Source: JAUIJL01 sp965366625 (GTDB lineage Bacteria > Acidobacteriota > Thermoanaerobaculia > Multivoradales > J023). Taken from it: a DNA stretch of 64,000 bases. The number at the start of each line of letters is the position of its first letter. Position 1 is the stretch's first letter. The position numbers and the translations under genes are program-made. This document shows, piece by piece, positions 51,909 to 60,596 of this stretch. The notes below the pieces were generated by a model. That model was not told the origin of the DNA, did not search any database, and saw nothing but the letters and a program-made list of their open reading frames with translations. Location: the NCBI GenBank assembly GCA_965366625.1, contig CBDUGP010000034.1, positions 1 through 64,000 on the forward strand. Direction: 5' to 3'.

Positions 51909-51931
51909 AAGCCGAGGATATGGGATACAGC

Positions 51932-52882
51932 ATGCAGGTGATTCACGACGCCCTGAAGAGCGCAGATCTGCCCTACGGCGGGGTGGCGACGATCGGTAAC
52001 TACGACGGTATCCACCTCGGGCAGCGCAAGGTGATCGACTCTACGGTCGCACGGGCCAAGGAGCTGGGCGTGGATTCCGTGTTGATTACCTTCGATCCCC
52101 ACCCTGTTTCGGTGCTGCGGCCGGATTCGACCCCGGCTATTCTGACCCTCGAACACCAAAGGCTGCGCTTGCTCGAAGAGGCGGGCATCGACGTTCTGCT
52201 GTTCATCCGGTTTACCCACGAGCTGGCACATACGGATCCAGAAGCCTTTGTTCGGGATTTTCTGCACGGCCGTTTAGCCCTCGAGGAGATTTTCGTCGGA
52301 GACGATTTCGGCTTCGGCAAGGAGCGCAAGGGCAACGTGGACCTTTTGGCCCGAATGGGAAAGGACCTCGGTTTTGCGGTCCACGGCATCGGCCAAGAAA
52401 CCTATCGAGGGGAGGTCATATCTTCTACCCGTATCCGCCAGGCGATCCGGGAAGGTGAAGTCGGGCTCGCCATGGAGCTGCTCGGGCGACCTTATGGTGT
52501 GGCCGGAAGGATCGTGAGGGGAGATCAGATGGGGGCACGCCTCGGCTGGCCGACGATCAATCTACAGCCCGACAACGAGCACTTGCCCTGCGACGGCGTG
52601 TACTGCGGCCAGGTCTACTTTCCGGACATGCCGGCAACCTTTGATTGCGTCACCAACGTCGGAACACGCCCGACCGTGTACGAGAACTACCAAAAAGTAG
52701 TCGAGAGCCACATCCTGGGATTTTCCGCCGACGTCTACGGTGAAAAAGTCGAGATTATGTTCTTCAAGCGACTGCGAGACGAGAAGATGTTCCCGAGTGT
52801 GATGGACCTTTCGGCCCAGATCAGCCGAGATGTGGAAGCGACGCGAGAATTTTTTGCCGTCCGGCGACGTTTACAGGAATGA
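51932..52882 (+). CDS. ribF: Bifunctional riboflavin kinase/FAD synthetase RibF
   Basis: Makes FMN from riboflavin and FAD from FMN. The FAD-synthetase domain (about 1-180) shows GNYDGIHLGQ (nucleotide-binding), FDPHP and SSTRIRQAI. The riboflavin-kinase domain (about 185-310) shows GRIVRGDQMGARLGWPTINL, the family GxTxN-like motif, and FDCVTNVGTRPT. ATG 51932 (MQVIHDAL) is taken as start by offset to homologs, with GGGA 7 nt upstream; ATG 51920 and a GTG at 51887 inside rimO are alternatives. It has 316 residues, the usual length. It is co-transcribed with rimO. Confidence 0.94.
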   Translation: MQVIHDALKSADLPYGGVATIGNYDGIHLGQRKVIDSTVARAKELGVDSVLITFDPHPVSVLRPDSTPAILTLEHQRLRLLEEAGIDVLLFIRFTHELAHTDPEAFVRDFLHGRLALEEIFVGDDFGFGKERKGNVDLLARMGKDLGFAVHGIGQETYRGEVISSTRIRQAIREGEVGLAMELLGRPYGVAGRIVRGDQMGARLGWPTINLQPDNEHLPCDGVYCGQVYFPDMPATFDCVTNVGTRPTVYENYQKVVESHILGFSADVYGEKVEIMFFKRLRDEKMFPSVMDLSAQISRDVEATREFFAVRRRLQE

Positions 52883-53063
52883 GTCCGGCGACCGGCGACG
52901 GACAAGCATGAAACCCTTTGGCTCTTTTGTGTATCTAAAGAATCGTAACGACTTGGAGCCTGCTCCCCATGGAGCGAGACCAAGCCGATGAGCAAAACCT
53001 CGGTAGCGATTGGCTGAGCCGGTCGTGCCGGATCAAATAGCGAAGACTACGGAAGGAAAGTTG

Positions 53064-53399
53064 ATGGCCAACGAAAAGATTCTTGAGCTGAACTCCGACA
53101 ACTTCAGTGAAGCCATTGCCGGCGGCCCCGTGCTGGTGGACTTCTGGGCGGCTTGGTGCGGACCTTGCCGAATGGTCGCTCCGGTACTCGAAGAATTAGC
53201 GGACGAGTTCAACGGCTCCGTGACGATCGGTAAAGTCGATATCGACAACCAACAGGATCTCGCCGTTAAATTCGGTGTGCAGAGCATCCCTACCTTCATC
53301 CTGTTCGAGAACGGCGAGGTGAAGGATCGGATGATGGGTGCGATGCCCAAGAGCGCTTTCGAGAATTTCCTGACTAAGAACGACATCGCCGTAGCCTGA
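53064..53399 (+). CDS. trxA: Thioredoxin
   Basis: Cytosolic 111-residue thioredoxin with active site W-C32-GP-C35 in FWAAWCGPCRM and the cis-Pro of SIPTF. Length and motif are canonical. The ATG at 53064 (MANEKILEL) follows GGAAAG; an upstream in-frame start is less likely. It is about 180 nt after ribF, so it may have its own promoter. Confidence 0.96.
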   Translation: MANEKILELNSDNFSEAIAGGPVLVDFWAAWCGPCRMVAPVLEELADEFNGSVTIGKVDIDNQQDLAVKFGVQSIPTFILFENGEVKDRMMGAMPKSAFENFLTKNDIAVA

Positions 53400-53517
53400 T
53401 CAGGAGTTCCGAATTCCAAATTCTGCCACTCCGGAGCCCAGGGAACCCCTGGAGCCTACGGAAACACCGGAGTTCACGGGAATAAAGACGTCCGACGGGG
53501 ACTGGCAAGGCTGCCTT

Positions 53518-54672
53518 GTGGTGGCCCAGTCCTCGGAAGACCCACATATTGCTCCGTTCACGGGCGGCGGACGGCTCGCGTCCAGCTTTGTGGTGATTCC
53601 CAATGGCGGATCGCCGAAGTTGGGTTATCTCTCGCCGATGGAGCGTCAAGAGGCCGCTTTGAGCGGCCTCGATTTGTTGACCCCCGAGCAATTGGACATC
53701 CTGCGATGGTCTCGCGACGGCTGCTCGCCCGACGAGCTGTGGGCGAACGTGTTGTCGCGGGCTTTGCATCTATGCGGCATGAGCCCCGGCACCCTGGGTA
53801 TCGCGGGTTCCCTGTCCGCAGGTTTAATCACCGCCTGTTGCCGTCGTTTAGAAGGGGAGGGTTGGTCATTCGTACCTGCTGAGCCTTGGTTGGACCGGCG
53901 ACGCAAGGTCAAATCAGACTCGGATTTGGACGGCATTCGAGAAGCTGCTGCCGGCACTTGCTCGGCCTTCCATCGGGTGGCGGAGATCTTGCGCCAAGCA
54001 GAGTTCGTCGGCGGGCTTCTGAGGTGGTCGGAGGCGCCCCTGACCGTGGGAGTGTTGCGTCGCGAGGTAGGCCTAGAACTCTGCCGTTATCACCTCACCC
54101 AGCCGAGCCAAAACATCATCGCACCGGCAGAAGAAGGTGCTGTTCCCCACAACACAGGCACCGACGATCGAGTATTACGGGCCGGGGAATCGCTGGTGGT
54201 GGATATTTTTCCCAAGGGACGGTTATTTGCGGATTGCACGCGCACATTTTGCGTCGGCCCGCCGAGCAAAGCCCTGGGCGAAGGACACCGTTGGGTCGAG
54301 GCGGCGCTTGAACTCGCCGAATCCCAGGCGGAGGTCGGGGTCTTGGGGTGGGATCTGCAAAACGCGGTCTGTGAGCTGCTCGGCAAGGCCGGTTATCCCA
54401 CGCCGGTGAGCGATCCGGGAACCACCCGCGGCTACGTCCATGGGCTTGGCCACGGGGTAGGTTTTGAACTCCATGAGCTGCCGAGCTTTCGTCTCCATGC
54501 GGCAGAAGATGAAGGCCGCCTGGAAGTTGGCGACGTGGTGACCCTCGAGCCGGGGCTCTACGACGAAGCAGCGGGGTGGGCGGTGCGCATCGAGGATCTC
54601 TATGTGGTCGGCGAGAATGGCCTCGAAAACCTGACTCCCTTGCCTCGCACCCTAGATCCCAAAGATTGGTAG
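53518..54672 (+). CDS. M24 family metallopeptidase (Xaa-Pro aminopeptidase-like)
   Basis: Pita-bread-fold metallopeptidase of 384 residues. The C-terminal catalytic domain (about 135-380) has the five metal ligands in the expected order: Asp in VVDIFP, Asp in FADCTRTF, His in VHGLGHGVGFELHE, Glu in VTLEPGLY and Glu in VRIEDLYVV. The N-terminal ~130 residues are a creatinase-N-like domain. The start is uncertain: GTG 53518 is the first good codon, but the open frame extends about 120 bp upstream with no ATG, GTG or TTG, so a non-canonical start cannot be excluded. No strong ribosome-binding site is seen for GTG 53518. It cleaves X-Pro or related peptides by family inference. Confidence 0.88.
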   Translation: MVAQSSEDPHIAPFTGGGRLASSFVVIPNGGSPKLGYLSPMERQEAALSGLDLLTPEQLDILRWSRDGCSPDELWANVLSRALHLCGMSPGTLGIAGSLSAGLITACCRRLEGEGWSFVPAEPWLDRRRKVKSDSDLDGIREAAAGTCSAFHRVAEILRQAEFVGGLLRWSEAPLTVGVLRREVGLELCRYHLTQPSQNIIAPAEEGAVPHNTGTDDRVLRAGESLVVDIFPKGRLFADCTRTFCVGPPSKALGEGHRWVEAALELAESQAEVGVLGWDLQNAVCELLGKAGYPTPVSDPGTTRGYVHGLGHGVGFELHELPSFRLHAAEDEGRLEVGDVVTLEPGLYDEAAGWAVRIEDLYVVGENGLENLTPLPRTLDPKDW

Positions 54673-54704
54673 ATCCCACGAGGAGCAAACCTGGATGGGG
54701 CCAT

Positions 54705-55241
54705 TCAGAGTTTGCCCGAGGCTTTGATCTTGCGCGCCCGGTCGAGACAGGTTTCCAGCGCCACGGATAGATCCAACCGGTCTTCCTCAATATCGAGCAG
54801 CTCGACGATTGAGAGCCCCAACATGCGACGGATGAGTTCGGATCGCCGTCGTTCAAAAGCCAGCTCGTCGATTACCCGTCCCGACCAAACCTCCTGCTCC
54901 AACCGTGCGATCCAATCCACGGGAACCTTGGCCGCCCGGGCGAGCTTGGGCCTGGAGCCCCAAACCTCACGACGGACCACACAAATCACCGCCGAAATCG
55001 GATTTCGCACCATCGGTCGCCGTCCCGGGCTACCTTTTGCGGACCGATCGGCGGCAATCCGGGCGGCTCTCAAAGCAGCCTCGGCCTTCCGGCGCATGGC
55101 GGCGGCATGCTCGGGGAAGAGCTCAGGGGGGCGCTGCCATCGAGCCCTCGGGCGGGGGCGTGGCTGGGGTGGTGAAGCGTCCTCCGGATCGGGCTCGGGA
55201 GCCTCCGGAAGTAGCTCAGGGAAAAGAAGGGCTTGTTCCAT
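54705..55241 (-). CDS. Uncharacterised protein with HTH-like segment
   Basis: Not recognised. It has 178 residues. The N-terminal ~55 residues are acidic then Pro/Arg-rich and probably disordered. The middle contains RPKLARAAKVPVDWIARLEQEV, which resembles an HTH_XRE helix-turn-helix (LARAAxVpxxxIxxLE), and the C-terminus is helical and charged. A regulatory DNA-binding role is possible but unproven. It lies convergent with the M24 gene and downstream of the bactofilin-like gene on the same strand, across a two-tier hairpin. An overlapping Ser/Arg-rich frame on the plus strand is considered an artefact. Confidence 0.6.
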   Translation of the reverse strand: MEQALLFPELLPEAPEPDPEDASPPQPRPRPRARWQRPPELFPEHAAAMRRKAEAALRAARIAADRSAKGSPGRRPMVRNPISAVICVVRREVWGSRPKLARAAKVPVDWIARLEQEVWSGRVIDELAFERRRSELIRRMLGLSIVELLDIEEDRLDLSVALETCLDRARKIKASGKL

Positions 55242-55320
55242 GTGGGCTCAGCTAGGGCGGATGGGATAGCTCGCGGCCAGACGAGGTGCCCTCACTGTCA
55301 CGGAGAGAATCGACAGGAGT

Positions 55321-55366
55321 AGGGCTAAGAAAGTCTGCATGCGCCAATAATTGCAGATCTAGCCCT
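55321..55366. repeat. Two-tier inverted repeat
   Basis: Outer arms AGGGCTA (55321) / TAGCCCT (55360) enclose inner arms TCTGCA (55334) / TGCAGA (55352) with a 12-nt loop. It lies about 50 nt past the bactofilin-like gene stop on the minus strand. No T-run follows on either strand. Confidence 0.65.
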
Positions 55367-55418
55367 TCTTGAACAAGAAAGCCCGCAAGTTTTTGGTTGG
55401 ACCCCTCTCGCTGGCCTG

Positions 55419-56999
55419 CTAAGGACGATTCTTCGAATCCCCATCCTCGCCATCCGGCTCGAAGTCCGAAGAGTTATCGGCGGAATAGCCAGCGGCGGAA
55501 TAGTCAGCAGAATCATCTGCTGATGGGTCCAAGGGGTCGGGTTCGGCTTCCGATACCGGCGGAGGAGCAGTGACGGGTGATGGGGTTTCCATCGGGCGTC
55601 CCGTCCAAGCTGCAACACCGGGTGTCTGGGGGATGGGCGAGAATTGATCCAGGATCGCTGCTCCCAAACCGATGGTCCAGGCCAAGTATTTCAGACAGAA
55701 ACCGAGCATCAGCAGGAGGATGGCGGTCAAGCGGATCGGCCAAGGAGTGACCGACATGGCCTCGCCCAAAATCGACCAGCCGTAAAGGAAGAACAATCCG
55801 GCCATCAGCAAGAGGTAACCGCCGAGACCCTGCCAATCGAAGCGCTTCTGAATCCAGCGTCCCGTGCTCAGAGAGACTCCGGCGAATCCCAGCAGAAGAT
55901 AGAAAACGATTGCCAAACACATCAGCGGAAGAACAAAAATCAACAGAGGAATTCCGACGATCGAAATCAAGAGCACGATGCACACCAAACCCAGGAGGGG
56001 GGCGAAGAGCACCTCGACCAACAGGCCGACCAAGCCGGATTTCCACGGCTCCAGCTGAGCCCGGTGGCTGATCGCCTCGACCTTATTGGGCGCCAAGAGG
56101 AAAACGAAGAGCAACACGATCGCCAGAAGGCCCAGCCCAATGGCGCGACCGAAGAGGTCGAACCAAGAGAAATCGAATAGCTCGAAGCTCGGCCAGAAGA
56201 AGTCCGGCTCACCGAGGTCAATGCGTAAGTCACCGAGGTCGATCGCCTCGCCCACACCAACTTGTGTAATTTCACCGTCTACCTCGGAGCCCGGCTCGCG
56301 ATGGATGCCGCCGCCCACGGCCACCACGTCGCCCTCGATGACGGAATTGGGTCCCAAGTAGACTGAGCCCCCGACCACCACCAATGAGCCGTCGATTCGC
56401 CCATCTACATGGGCCGAGCCGAGCAACACGGTGGCGTCGCCGTCGACCTCACCGTCGACGGTGAGCGGTCCGCTGAAGAGCACCACTTCCCGCACGGACT
56501 CATTCTCTTCGATGTGCAAGCCGCTACCGAAAGAGACTTGGGTATCACGCCGATTACGGTACCGATGCCGATCCCGGCGACCTTGGTGCTCGTCGTGCTG
56601 CTCGTCGTTGTCGACCTCAGGCGGCTCCGGTGGCTGGGGCGCTGAAGCTGGAGCTGAAGCTGGAGCGGGGTCGGCCTCCTCAACTTCTAATCTCGAGTTC
56701 GGAGCCGCACCCGCGGCCAAAGCGAGGATCCAATCCGCATCGTCGTCGACAAATCTCCGAAGGTCGGACTCGGAGAGTTCGGAGCCGTCGATCGTGACTG
56801 CTCCGTCGAGAATTTCCAGGGTGTTGAAGTCGTCGCCTTCCAGGGGCTGAAGCACCCAGCCGCGGCTCAATTGAACCACGCGATAATTCTGTTGAATCTC
56901 TTCTAGGGTCGGCACGTCCTGGGCTCCGACCGCTGTGGCTAGAAGCATCAGGGCCAGGAGCGATGCGAGTATCCGGGAGATGGCGTCAAATCGGGACAT
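55419..56999 (-). CDS. Bactofilin-like polymer-forming domain membrane protein
   Basis: Multi-domain envelope protein of 526 residues. A signal peptide (about 1-26, cut near GAQ-D) leads into a leader region and a Pro/Ala/Arg-rich linker. A right-handed beta-helix follows (about 170-255), with repeating V-x-G-x-V-x-G-x-x-x-V units (LTVDGEVDGDATVLL, AHVDGRIDGSLVV, SVIEGDVVAVGGG) resembling polymer-forming bactofilin domains. About five membrane spans (about 285-480) and a Ser/Asp/Glu-rich cytoplasmic tail complete it. AGGAG 8 nt upstream supports the start. The gene overlaps the putative anti-sigma gene by 14 bp and so is in the same unit as the ECF sigma factor. Confidence 0.85.
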   Translation of the reverse strand: MSRFDAISRILASLLALMLLATAVGAQDVPTLEEIQQNYRVVQLSRGWVLQPLEGDDFNTLEILDGAVTIDGSELSESDLRRFVDDDADWILALAAGAAPNSRLEVEEADPAPASAPASAPQPPEPPEVDNDEQHDEHQGRRDRHRYRNRRDTQVSFGSGLHIEENESVREVVLFSGPLTVDGEVDGDATVLLGSAHVDGRIDGSLVVVGGSVYLGPNSVIEGDVVAVGGGIHREPGSEVDGEITQVGVGEAIDLGDLRIDLGEPDFFWPSFELFDFSWFDLFGRAIGLGLLAIVLLFVFLLAPNKVEAISHRAQLEPWKSGLVGLLVEVLFAPLLGLVCIVLLISIVGIPLLIFVLPLMCLAIVFYLLLGFAGVSLSTGRWIQKRFDWQGLGGYLLLMAGLFFLYGWSILGEAMSVTPWPIRLTAILLLMLGFCLKYLAWTIGLGAAILDQFSPIPQTPGVAAWTGRPMETPSPVTAPPPVSEAEPDPLDPSADDSADYSAAGYSADNSSDFEPDGEDGDSKNRP

Positions 57000-57495
57000 G
57001 GGTGTGGCTCCTCTGAGAGCTGATCAAGGCGATCAAACAACGGCCGACGATCAAAACGAACGTCGTGGTCAGTGAAAATGCGATGAGGGCCTGTGGGCTA
57101 CCTGCCGCCAACCAAAGGGCTCGGCCGAAGCTGCCGAAGGCGGAGCCAAAGGCCCATAGATCAGCCAATATCTGGGCGGTGGCGGCCAGGGCTTCAGCCG
57201 AGAGGCTAATGGCAGCCCCGAGATCCAGAGCGAAGAGAAAGCCGAGCAGCAGGGGAGCGAGCCAAGCGGTCGCCGATCCGGTCATGAGAAGGGCAGCGAT
57301 GGTCAGATAACGGCTCCAACCCTGTAGGTCCTCGGGCCGCACGATTCCGGCTTGGCGAAGCACACGGTCGGCGAGCTGGGGAGAAGGCGCGGGCGTGGCC
57401 AAGCTGCCGAAGAGCTCCAAGAGAGCGATCTCCGCCTCTTCGTCCCTATCGGTGCCTTCCAGCTGTAGCCAGCGGTGCAGAATATCTCGGCTCAT
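56986..57495 (-). CDS. Putative membrane anti-sigma factor
   Basis: A 169-residue protein. The cytoplasmic N-terminus (about 1-55) is acidic with no obvious zinc-binding HxxxCxxC motif. Three hydrophobic segments (about 60-85, 90-120 and 140-162) follow. It lies directly downstream of the ECF sigma gene and overlaps the bactofilin-like gene, which is the standard position for an ECF anti-sigma factor. GGAG 8 nt before ATG supports the start. The assignment is from context and topology, not from a recognised domain. Confidence 0.6.
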   Translation of the reverse strand: MSRDILHRWLQLEGTDRDEEAEIALLELFGSLATPAPSPQLADRVLRQAGIVRPEDLQGWSRYLTIAALLMTGSATAWLAPLLLGFLFALDLGAAISLSAEALAATAQILADLWAFGSAFGSFGRALWLAAGSPQALIAFSLTTTFVLIVGRCLIALISSQRSHTHVPI

Positions 57496-57534
57496 TCCAT
57501 TAGCTCCGGCGTTTTCGATCGTCCCTCAAATCGG

Positions 57535-57596
57535 GGAATCTGTCCCTTCCCCGAACCTTACGGGTCCTCAGCTCCCGGTGTTACGCCGGGATGGTG
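57535..57596 (-). other. Inverted repeats between sigma and anti-sigma genes
   Basis: The 112-nt gap holds GGGGAA ... TTCCCC (near 57535-57556) and CCCGGTG-TTA-CGCCGGG-type arms (near 57580-57596). No T-tract is seen. They could slow read-through between the sigma gene and the downstream pair. Confidence 0.35.
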
Positions 57597-57607
57597 AGTT
57601 TTTCAGA

Positions 57608-58219
57608 TCATGCCACCGAATCCGAATCGGGGGCCAGGCCACTGGCGGTCAATTCTGCCGCCAATTGCTTTCTAGCCCGGTGAAGCAGGACTTTAACGCT
57701 CGCCAAGCTGACCTCCATGGCTTCCGCAATTTCCTGATAGCTCAAGCCGGCCTGGAATCTCAACATCAGGATCTGCCGATAATTGGGGCGCAGACCGGCT
57801 AAGGCGCGATCGATGGCTAGGCCGAGCTCGCTGGATTCGGCCAACCTCTGGGGCGATTGATGATCCGGTGCCTCGAGCACCTCCCAAGATTCTTCACCCG
57901 AGGCATCGGTGGCCTCGAGGGGCACCGTCGGACGCTGCTTACGCCTCAGATGATCGATGGTTCGGTTGTGGGCAATTTTGAACAACCAACTCGAGAAGCT
58001 GCGACCTTGCTCAAACGACGCCAATCGTTGAAAAGCTCTGACGAACGACTCCTGGGTCAGGTCTTCCGCCAGACCCGGATCACGAACCATGCGCGCGATG
58101 ACCGACAAAACGGGTCGCTGGTAACGCTCCACCAAGCATCGATAGGCGTCGGCTGAGCCTTTTAGGGCAGCCTGAACCAACTGGTCGTCGGTGGGGGCGG
58201 GTGCTTTCACGGCGGTCAA
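57608..58219 (-). CDS. ECF-type RNA polymerase sigma factor
   Basis: Extracytoplasmic-function sigma factor of 203 residues. Region 2 (about 25-90) carries the core/-10 binding signature EDLTQESFVRAFQRL...FSSWLFKIAHNRTIDHLRR, and region 4 (about 130-190) a helix-turn-helix LSYQEIAEAMEVSLASVKVLLHRARKQL for the -35 element. It directs RNA polymerase to envelope-response promoters by family role. The first codon is TTG at 58219 with AGGA a short 4 nt upstream; GTG at 58210 is the alternative. The downstream putative anti-sigma and bactofilin-like genes suggest one regulon cassette. It is divergent from the chalcone-isomerase-like gene. Confidence 0.94.
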   Translation of the reverse strand: MTAVKAPAPTDDQLVQAALKGSADAYRCLVERYQRPVLSVIARMVRDPGLAEDLTQESFVRAFQRLASFEQGRSFSSWLFKIAHNRTIDHLRRKQRPTVPLEATDASGEESWEVLEAPDHQSPQRLAESSELGLAIDRALAGLRPNYRQILMLRFQAGLSYQEIAEAMEVSLASVKVLLHRARKQLAAELTASGLAPDSDSVA

Positions 58220-58380
58220 GGGTTCCTTTACGCAGGATCGACGCTAAGATGTCGATGCTGATTCGTCGTCGGTGCGTCCGTGGTTAGATGGATTATTGCC
58301 GAGTCGGTTCAGCACCACCTACGCAAAGGAAGACAGAAAGATCTACCATCGGGGAATTTCCCCACAAGGAGCGCGCATCC

Positions 58381-58956
58381 ATGGGTGAGTCTGTGAAGCA
58401 AACAATTGGGCTCGGTTTGGCCCTGTTCTTTTTGTCGGCGATTTGGGGCATGCCTGCCTCCGCCGGTGAACTGGCCGGAGTCTCCATGTCGGACAGCACG
58501 AAAGTGGGCGACCATACCTTGGTCTTGAACGGCATGGGATTGCGCAAGAAGGCGATCTTCAAAGTCTACGTGGCGGGCCTCTACCTGCCGAAACAACAAC
58601 AAGACGAGGCCAAAATTCTCTCAACTGACAGCCCCCGAAAGTTGGAAATGGAATTCCTCAGGTCGGTGGGTAAAGACTCGCTGGTAGGAGCCTGGAACGA
58701 CTGCTTATCGGCTTCGGGTGCTTCTTCTTCGAGCTTGAAAGAAGATTTCGAGAAGTTGGGGAGTTGGATGCAGGACGTCAAAGCCTTGGACCGAATGGTG
58801 TTCACCTATGAGCCGGGCAAAGGCCTGCGCCTAACGGTCAGGGGAGCCAAAGCGGGTGAGATCAAAGGTAAACCGTTCGCCGATGCGCTTTTCGGCTGTT
58901 GGATCGGAAAGGCGCCACCCAGCGAAGATTTCAAGGCCGGCCTTTTGGGCCTTTGA
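58381..58956 (+). CDS. Exported chalcone-isomerase-like protein
   Basis: Periplasmic protein of 191 residues in the chalcone-isomerase-fold family (Chalcone_3). The ATG at 58381 has AAGGAG 9 nt upstream and starts a Sec signal peptide cut near ASA-GE; a longer frame is unsupported. Family motifs are seen: LVLNGMGLRKKAIFKVYVAGLYLP and the C-terminal FADALFGCWIGKAPPSEDFKAGLLG. Bacterial members are generally not flavonoid isomerases, and their function is unclear (fatty-acid or lipid-type ligand binding is proposed for related folds). It is divergent from the sigma gene, so could be under its control (inference). Confidence 0.85.
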   Translation: MGESVKQTIGLGLALFFLSAIWGMPASAGELAGVSMSDSTKVGDHTLVLNGMGLRKKAIFKVYVAGLYLPKQQQDEAKILSTDSPRKLEMEFLRSVGKDSLVGAWNDCLSASGASSSSLKEDFEKLGSWMQDVKALDRMVFTYEPGKGLRLTVRGAKAGEIKGKPFADALFGCWIGKAPPSEDFKAGLLGL

Positions 58957-59525
58957 TCGAATTCGGTGCGCAAATCGAGAAGTTGAAGGTGTCCGCGGAG
59001 ATGAGACGAGCTAAATTCGAACGCTCGGTCGAAAAGGTTCCTCTAACATTTTCTTGACCTTTCACCTGATCACCAGATGTTTTGGTTTCAATGGTTTCCG
59101 GGCCGGGATCGATTGTGAAATCTCCGGTTCACAGCTGTGGGAATTCGGGAATCTCGGCTGTAAATTCAAGCCTAGGTTTTGCCGGTTGGGCGCCTACTTA
59201 CCTTGGAATCCCCTGGTCTGGCGGGGATGATGGTCGGAGCGAGGAGCCGACCTCGGCCCATCAGTCCATGGCCCGTGACCAAAACCTCTTTGCCCTGAAT
59301 AAGCATTAAAAAATCAAGCGATATGAATCAGAAGCGGCTTAAATCAGGCAAAAAAAGGAGGGGCGCTTGGCGCCCCTCGTTGGGAGGGATGAGAGGAGGA
59401 TTTCGCCCCCTCGCAAGCAAATCCTACCAATCAGCCGGTTTTTCTGTCAACCCTGGGGAAAAACTGTCAGAGTCAAGAAAGGGATACCGCTCCGGAAAGT
59501 GGGGAAGGTCTGAGATCGCGTAGAT
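58957..59525. other. Intergenic region with a terminator
   Basis: About 570 bp between convergent genes. The only clear element is the terminator at 59350-59378 for uppP. Reading frames of 66-75 codons here are short and unlike genes. TTGACC near 59054 lacks a matching -10. Confidence 0.5.
59350..59378 (-). terminator. Rho-independent terminator of uppP
   Basis: GAGGGGCGC-TTG-GCGCCCCTC, 9-bp arms with a 3-nt loop. On the minus strand it is followed by CC and then a run of seven T. It lies about 150 nt beyond the uppP stop. Confidence 0.85.
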
Positions 59526-60347
59526 CTACATGAGCCAGAGAAGGGCCAGGATAACCAGACCCAGGATCACTCGGTAAACCACGAAGATCATCATATTCTG
59601 CTTCTGGAGCCACGTCAGCAGCCAGTCGATGACCAAATAGGCCGACACGGCTGAGGCCCCATAGCCGATCGCCAGGGGGACCCATCCTGCGCTCAAGGCA
59701 GCGCCGGAAAGTAGCTCTCGGAGGTCGTGGGCCAAGGCAGCGAGGCTGACTGGGATCGAGAGCAAGAACGAGAATCTCGCGGCTTGCCCTCGACTAAAAC
59801 CGAGCAGCAGCCCAGCCGTCATGGTCACACCCGAACGCGAGGTCCCCGGCAGCAGAGCAAAAGCTTGCGCCAATCCGACCCACAAGGCGTCTCGAAGGGT
59901 CAGAGAATCTAGGTCCCGGTCACCAACTGAGCGATGATCCGCCCAGCCCAGGAGCAAGCCGAAACCGATCGACAATAGGGCGATCAGTAGGGCGTTGCGG
60001 CCGCTGGTAGAAATCCACGAATAAAAGAGAGCGCCGACGATCACCACCGGTAGAGTTGCGAGGACCAGAGCCAGACCCATCGGCGAACCGGAACCCGGGG
60101 CCGGCTTCCAGGCCTCGCCACGGGTCAGAAGCTGGAAGAGATCCTGACGAAAATAGACCAGCACGGCGGTGAGAGTCCCTGCATTGGTCACAATGTCGAA
60201 GGTTAATCCCTGGTCGGACCAGCCGAAGAGAATTGGGGTCAGGATGGCATGGGCCGAGGAGCTGATGGGTAGAAATTCGGTCAGGCCTTGGATCAAGGCC
60301 AAGATGAGGGCTTGGAAGGACGTCATGGCGGCGTAACGGTACCGCAT
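59526..60347 (-). CDS. uppP: Undecaprenyl-diphosphatase UppP/BacA
   Basis: Inner-membrane phosphatase that recycles undecaprenyl diphosphate for peptidoglycan and polysaccharide synthesis and confers bacitracin tolerance. It has 273 residues from ATG 60347, which has AAGGG 7 nt upstream. It is polytopic with the two catalytic motifs QGLTEFLPISSSAH near residues 18-31 and LLPGTSRSGVTMTAGLLLGFSR. An ATG at 60326 is an alternative. It is divergent from the rhamnose genes, in keeping with a polysaccharide role. Confidence 0.94.
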   Translation of the reverse strand: MRYRYAAMTSFQALILALIQGLTEFLPISSSAHAILTPILFGWSDQGLTFDIVTNAGTLTAVLVYFRQDLFQLLTRGEAWKPAPGSGSPMGLALVLATLPVVIVGALFYSWISTSGRNALLIALLSIGFGLLLGWADHRSVGDRDLDSLTLRDALWVGLAQAFALLPGTSRSGVTMTAGLLLGFSRGQAARFSFLLSIPVSLAALAHDLRELLSGAALSAGWVPLAIGYGASAVSAYLVIDWLLTWLQKQNMMIFVVYRVILGLVILALLWLM

Positions 60348-60470
60348 GGCCGAGCCCTTGCCTAGCCTCGCGGAGCCCCCCTTTGGACACGACAGCTTTG
60401 GGGCGGCTTTGAGCTCAGACTTCGACAAATGGTCTCCGGGAACAGGTCTGCCGGCCTTGGTCAATCCGGG

Positions 60471-60476
60471 TATACT
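60471..60476 (+). promoter_or_regulatory. Candidate -10 box TATACT before rfbB
   Basis: TATACT 155 bp before the rfbB start. A hairpin CCGTCG ... CGACGG at 60481-60497 follows in what would be the leader. No good -35 is found at 17 bp. Confidence 0.3.
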
Positions 60477-60596
60477 CTGGCCGTCGTCGGCCGACGGACC
60501 GCGTCTCGGGTGCCCCCCGACGGCGCCCGGTGCGACACCTTTTTCCCTCCGGCTCCCCGCCGGATCTCAAGCTCCCGGGACTTTCCGGACGCCATC

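Noticed and set aside
54712..55269. 185-residue plus-strand frame
   Set aside because: Ser/Arg-rich mirror of the minus-strand HTH-like gene; the minus frame has a coherent helical pattern.
59082..59523. Two small plus-strand frames in the gap before uppP
   Set aside because: Short, without ribosome-binding sites, and one runs through the uppP terminator.
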